From Rodentibacter sp. Ppn85 (GTDB lineage Bacteria > Pseudomonadota > Gammaproteobacteria > Enterobacterales > Pasteurellaceae): a stretch of 50,772 bases of DNA. Under the pieces are notes generated by a model. It had not been told where the DNA came from, did no database searches, and was given only the letters and a program-made list of their open reading frames with translations. Both the position numbers and the translations under genes were made by a program. This document shows positions 46,979 through 50,772 of this stretch, one piece after another. The stretch spans positions 1-50,772 of the forward strand of contig NZ_MLHS01000062.1 of the NCBI RefSeq assembly GCF_001999335.1, written 5' to 3'. The stretch's first letter is position 1; each line of letters begins with the position of its first letter.

Positions 46979-47818
46979 TTACTCTAAAACAAACTCCAGC
47001 CAAATCGGAGAATGATCGGAAGAGACAACTTTTTTCGATGTTGCAGTTAGGACTTTCACTCCCCTTACAAATACATAATCCAGTGGATAATCAAAAAATC
47101 GTACCCGTTCATCTTGAGAAAACGAAACCTCATTTAACCCCTTTTTGCCGATAAATTCATCGAGGATTTGTTTTCGTTCCGCATTCCACGCATTAAAATC
47201 GCCCGCTAAAATGACCGCACTTTGATAAGAAGGAATAACAGAAAAAATACGTTCCAACTGCGCACGGTAAGCACTGGGTTCCCACTCAAAATTGATTAAA
47301 TGGGCATTAATGACGAGTAATTCCTCACCATTATTCAACGGGAATGTCATTACGCCGGCAACTTTCGGAATACGAATCCAAGGTTCGGGATGAGCAATAC
47401 CGCAATAACTTTTCGGCACAGAACGGCTGAAAGTTTTCACGCCGGATTGTCGCGCTTTATAAGAAAAACTTGAAATAAAAAGTGCGCTCGAAAATGAAGA
47501 CAAATTTTGTTCCACGGTGGCTTCTTGTAAGAGTACAAAATCTTGATCCTGTGAAAAACGCGCCAAATCTTGCCGCCAACCTTGATCCGAGCCTTTATGA
47601 ATATTCCAACTTAATAATCGAAGGTGTTTCTTCTCTAGGGTAGGGATAGATGCCTCACGGGAAAAACAAAATGTATTTGTAGGTTCAAAAGAGAATTGAG
47701 AGGTCGTTTTTAAATCAATTTGAATTGTTTCAAAAATACGAAACTGGCTAAAAATATAAATTCCGACTGCAATACCCAGCACGAGTAAAAATGCAAAAAT
47801 TTTATTAATCGTTTTCAT
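46979..47818 (-). CDS. YafD-like endonuclease/exonuclease/phosphatase family protein
   Basis: A 279-residue protein with an N-terminal membrane anchor (about residues 6-24) and a periplasm-facing EEP domain. The motifs are SWNIHKGSD, LLQEAT (metal-binding Glu), GDFNAWN (Asp and Asn) and the C-terminal SSDHSPIW with the catalytic Asp and His. The family includes nucleases and phosphodiesterases, so the substrate is open; E. coli YafD is a relative. Start is uncertain: an upstream in-frame start would add a 21-residue hydrophobic stretch, but the ATG at 47818 gives a normal anchor. No clear ribosome site. Confidence 0.78.
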   Translation of the reverse strand: MKTINKIFAFLLVLGIAVGIYIFSQFRIFETIQIDLKTTSQFSFEPTNTFCFSREASIPTLEKKHLRLLSWNIHKGSDQGWRQDLARFSQDQDFVLLQEATVEQNLSSFSSALFISSFSYKARQSGVKTFSRSVPKSYCGIAHPEPWIRIPKVAGVMTFPLNNGEELLVINAHLINFEWEPSAYRAQLERIFSVIPSYQSAVILAGDFNAWNAERKQILDEFIGKKGLNEVSFSQDERVRFFDYPLDYVFVRGVKVLTATSKKVVSSDHSPIWLEFVLE

Positions 47819-47927
47819 TATTTGATATATTTCAATAAATATGAACTTTATAAATGATAGCAGTTTGCTTATACTAGACAACGTTTAATTTAATTATGCC
47901 TACTATTTCTTAGTTTGGGACTAAACC

Positions 47928-49250
47928 ATGAATATTTACACCTACCTCTGCTTTCTTGCTACTATTGCGATTCTAATCAGTTTTATCACACAAAAAATCA
48001 ATGACAATATCCAATATACCATTGCAATTACCGCCACCTCCATGTTGGGTTCTTTAATATTGGTTTTATTAGGGTATTTAAATTGGTTTAATTTAGATCA
48101 AATTGCAATAAAAGTCGTTGAAAGAATTGATTTTAAAGATTTCTTACTAAACGGTATTCTGGGTTTCTTACTTTTTGCCGGTGCATTAGGCATTAAACTG
48201 CCGGTATTAAAAAATCAGAAATGGGAAATTACCACCTTTGCGCTATTTTCTACCTTTTCTTCTACCTTTTTTATCGGTTTTATGCTTTATGGTATCAGTC
48301 AATTATTCGGTTGGCACATCGATTTAATCTACTGCATTCTATTCGGTGCATTAATCTCCCCCGACGACCCTATCGCCGTACTCGCCATTATTAAAAACTT
48401 AAAAGCGCCAAAGCGTTTAGCTATGCAAGTCGAAGGAGAATCTTTATTTAATGACGGGATCGGATTAGTGATTTTTACCACAGTTTTTGCCGTTGCCTTC
48501 GGCGGGCAAGAGCCTACTACCGGCGGTGTATTGCAGCTCTTTTTCAAAGAAGCATTAGGCGGCATTGTTTTTGGTTTTGTCATCGGCTTACTTGCTCATT
48601 ACTTAATTTCTGCAACCGATGACGGTTCGTTAGAAATTTTATTAACCCTGACTATCCCGACTGCCGGTTTTATGTTAGCTAATTTACTCCATGTTTCCGG
48701 AGCGCTTGCTATGGTTGTTTCCGGAATTTTAATCGGTAACTGGACACGCTACACCGGATTTTCAAAACAAAGTCGGCATTATTTCAATCATTTTTGGGAA
48801 ATGATCGATCACTTCCTAAATTCACTTTTATTTATTTTAATCGGCTTAGCCATTCTACTTATTCATGTTTCATGGCAGGGTTTAATTCTGATTGCTCTTG
48901 CAATTCCGATTTGCTTGGTTTGCCGTTACATCAGTGTATGGCTTCCTTTCCAAGTGATGAAACGCTATCGCAAATATAATCCTTATACCCTACGAGTGCT
49001 GACTTGGGGAGCCTTACGCGGCGGATTGGCATTGGCAATGGCACTTTCTATTCCTATGGGACAATCCTACATTGAAGGATTAAATATGGATGTGCGTGAT
49101 CTCATTTTGGGAATGACCTATGCCGTAGTAACTTTCTCTATCCTCATACAAGGTACGACTATTGAAAGCATGATCCGAAAATCCAAAGAAGTGATCATGC
49201 GCGAACGTGGTTACGTTGGTGTAGGTTTAGCAAAAGAGAATAAAGAATAG
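47928..49250 (+). CDS. Sodium/proton antiporter, CPA1 (NhaP-like)
   Basis: Inner-membrane cation:proton antiporter of the CPA1 family, 440 residues with about 12 or 13 helices and a short cytoplasmic C-terminal tail (about 415-440). The core transport motifs are ISPDDPIAVLAI (about 143-154, Asp-Asp) and ESLFNDGIGLV (about 171-181, Asn-Asp), and RGGLALAMALSIP near 365 is typical. It would regulate intracellular pH and sodium. Not assigned to nhaP or cvrA, since subfamilies are hard to separate by eye. A USS follows its stop. Confidence 0.88.
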   Translation: MNIYTYLCFLATIAILISFITQKINDNIQYTIAITATSMLGSLILVLLGYLNWFNLDQIAIKVVERIDFKDFLLNGILGFLLFAGALGIKLPVLKNQKWEITTFALFSTFSSTFFIGFMLYGISQLFGWHIDLIYCILFGALISPDDPIAVLAIIKNLKAPKRLAMQVEGESLFNDGIGLVIFTTVFAVAFGGQEPTTGGVLQLFFKEALGGIVFGFVIGLLAHYLISATDDGSLEILLTLTIPTAGFMLANLLHVSGALAMVVSGILIGNWTRYTGFSKQSRHYFNHFWEMIDHFLNSLLFILIGLAILLIHVSWQGLILIALAIPICLVCRYISVWLPFQVMKRYRKYNPYTLRVLTWGALRGGLALAMALSIPMGQSYIEGLNMDVRDLILGMTYAVVTFSILIQGTTIESMIRKSKEVIMRERGYVGVGLAKENKE

Positions 49251-49320
49251 TCTGCAAAAGTGCGGTTTAAAAATAAGGTATTTTCTCACTGTTGCACACA
49301 ACTGACATTTTAATCCGAGC

Positions 49321-49382
49321 GTAGAGACACACTGCATCTGTCCGACACTAATTCGACTAAGGCGCACACAATGCGCCCCTCC
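49321..49382. repeat. Possible degraded palindromic repeat beside the DUF4123 gene
   Basis: The left end GTAGAGACACACTGCATCTG and the right end, read on the minus strand as GGAGGGGCGCATTGTGTGCG, both have the pattern of a GTAGGGRCGC end with a small inner palindrome. The right inner palindrome GGCGCA-5-TGCGCC is perfect. The ends resemble those of the palindrome at 39952-40019, so this could be a decayed member of the same kind. Confidence 0.3.
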
Positions 49383-49457
49383 GTTTCGTATCAATTTTTT
49401 ATTTTGTGCGTTTACTATATCACCGATACAAGGCTGTATTGTGAACAATTTGTTGTA

Positions 49458-49486
49458 TTTCATTTTGCATGAAGTTTTTTTATAAT
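49458..49486 (+). promoter_or_regulatory. Likely sigma-70 promoter of the DUF4123 gene
   Basis: TTTCAT (49458-49463) and an exact TATAAT (49481-49486) are separated by 17 bases. Transcription would begin about 20 bases before the start codon, and AAAAGGA at 49501-49507 is a good ribosome site. So this gene is probably the first of its transcript. Confidence 0.65.
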
Positions 49487-49513
49487 GCCTACAAAATAAA
49501 AAAAGGATTCTCT

Positions 49514-50772
49514 ATGCAACATACTCTTCACCCTTATGCCGTAGACGGCACAATCATTCACGAAAACGAACAAGAAAATGTGGTATTGCTTATTTACGCC
49601 CACAATGCAGAAATTGCTGAAAATCATATTCGGATTTATGCTCAACAGCATCGGCTGAGACTAACACACCAACTTCTTCCCCTGCCTTTTGATCTATATT
49701 TACAACGCCACGCCAATTCCGATTTTATTTCTCCTTTAACCGAACTTTCCGCCACGCTTTCAGAAAATAACCCACTGCTCATTTTTAATCCCAACCAATA
49801 CCAAGCAAGCGAAAAAAGCCCTACGCCTTGTTTAATCAAAGAAGAATTTTTACTGCGGGAAGAAGATGAACATTCCTCTTTCTTGTTTCAGCCTATTCCA
49901 CGTTCAATAAAGTTACATTTATGGCAAGGAAATAGTGAAAGCCAATGTTATGCCGTTATCAATGCCGCAGTCAGTTTTTGGTTTCCTCGACACTTTCAGG
50001 GTGAAGGCATTCGTTTCGAATGTTTATTCAAAGGTGAAGAAGGCGAAAAGCGTAAGAAGGTCGCGCCCTATTTATTACATCTGCCCGAAAATCACTCGCT
50101 TGTCGAGCAATTATGTAGTGTACCGGTTAAACCTCAAGAAGACGGAGAACAGCATTGGCATAAAAACTTTGGTTTTTTCTTCCGCTCTTCGGCAGATTTT
50201 GACACCTTATTACATCATTTTAGAAAATTCATTTATATGAATACCTATGACGATCGCCTGCTTTATTTCCGCTTTTATGATCCGATCGTGCTCGAAGATT
50301 ATTTCGATTTTCTGCAACACTATCCACGAAAACTCTCGACCTTTTGGGGTAACGGCTTGATTGACAGCTTTATTTTGCCAAAACAACAAAATGCGGTGAG
50401 CTATGTGCCGAATGTGGATTTTTCAAAAATCGAACCGGCGAAAAAGCAGTTTGATAAGTTTGAAATGAAGGAAATGATTGCCAAAAAAGATAAAAAACTA
50501 CTTGCCCGGTTAATAGAAGATTTAATCACAAACGCCCCTTACCTAACGGACACCTACAGTCTTCAAGAGATCGAAAATGTCGTGCAATACCACTACAAAA
50601 TGGGCTTGAAATATCGTTTTTATGAAACAGACACCATCGGATTTTTATCGCTTGCCACCCTATTTTACGGCAAAACCGCGGATAAACTGGATCCTGAGCC
50701 CGTCATTATGAAACTTTTAACACTCAATTACCTTTCAGAACCGGAAAAGGTATATTACATTCAACACCGCCT
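49514..50772 (+). CDS. DUF4123-like T6SS adaptor protein (partial, runs off the window)
   Basis: An open frame from ATG (AAAAGGA seven bases upstream) to the window end, at least 419 residues, with no stop codon. Residues about 144-262 resemble the DUF4123 domain: CYAVINAAV at the start, APYLLHLPENHSLVEQL (184-200), WHKNFGFFFRSSADFDTLLHHFRKF (split over 215-239) and LLYFRFYDPIVLEDYF (249-264), whose RFYDP is a strong family mark. DUF4123 proteins (Tap/TEC) load effectors onto VgrG spikes in type VI secretion. Residues 1-140 and 300-419 are not recognised. No VgrG, effector or immunity gene is visible, as the window ends here. Confidence 0.75.
   Translation, partial: MQHTLHPYAVDGTIIHENEQENVVLLIYAHNAEIAENHIRIYAQQHRLRLTHQLLPLPFDLYLQRHANSDFISPLTELSATLSENNPLLIFNPNQYQASEKSPTPCLIKEEFLLREEDEHSSFLFQPIPRSIKLHLWQGNSESQCYAVINAAVSFWFPRHFQGEGIRFECLFKGEEGEKRKKVAPYLLHLPENHSLVEQLCSVPVKPQEDGEQHWHKNFGFFFRSSADFDTLLHHFRKFIYMNTYDDRLLYFRFYDPIVLEDYFDFLQHYPRKLSTFWGNGLIDSFILPKQQNAVSYVPNVDFSKIEPAKKQFDKFEMKEMIAKKDKKLLARLIEDLITNAPYLTDTYSLQEIENVVQYHYKMGLKYRFYETDTIGFLSLATLFYGKTADKLDPEPVIMKLLTLNYLSEPEKVYYIQHR

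Overview
The window is chromosomal DNA from a member of the Pasteurellaceae. The 9-base Haemophilus-type DNA uptake sequence (USS, AAGTGCGGT or its complement) occurs more than 40 times on both strands, often as inverted pairs that form intergenic terminators. Several neighbourhoods match gene orders I know from Haemophilus influenzae: the HI0040-like gene, xthA and the HI0042-like pseudouridine synthase; lptG-lptF beside pepA; and nikKLMQO divergent from nimR. The sucrose genes and a type VI secretion (T6SS) accessory gene at the right edge suggest a relative such as the H. parainfluenzae or Aggregatibacter group. The species cannot be fixed from the sequence alone. No rRNA, tRNA, CRISPR array, transposase or prophage gene was seen.

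Layout. The region before 745 has no gene except the start codon of a leftward gene at the left edge, and holds two TTAACAA/TTGTTAA palindromes. Next come tyrS (745-1932) and a sucrose cluster (scrK, a glutathione S-transferase-like gene, scrB), then a nitroreductase. A leftward block follows (HI0040-like, xthA, RluA-like), then clsA and the siderophore uptake operon fhuCDB plus receptor gene fhuA with a likely Fur-controlled promoter (9690-15424). ycjF and ycjX lie leftward but are separated by an opposite-strand VirK/YbjX-like gene. The sapABCDF peptide transporter operon and a BASS-family transporter gene fill 19036-25439, followed by the divergent pair sppA and ydjA-like nitroreductase.

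From 28059 the genes are mainly housekeeping: metX (with a probable MetJ operator), sanA-like, lysC, a Wzz-like gene, purA, a DUF484 gene broken near its 3' end by an in-frame TGA, fbp, lptG and lptF, and pepA. A partial tandem duplication leaves a 50-codon lptG remnant beside lptG. From 40168 comes the nickel ECF transporter operon nikKLMQO, divergent from nimR across a promoter with the 19-bp spacer typical of MerR-type control. Then follow pntAB with an upstream CRP-like site, a YafD-like phosphatase/nuclease gene, and an NhaP-type antiporter gene.

The most notable feature is at the right edge: a gene open from 49514 to the end of the window that encodes a DUF4123-like protein, a family of T6SS effector-loading adaptors. 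The effector and immunity genes it would serve should lie just outside the window.
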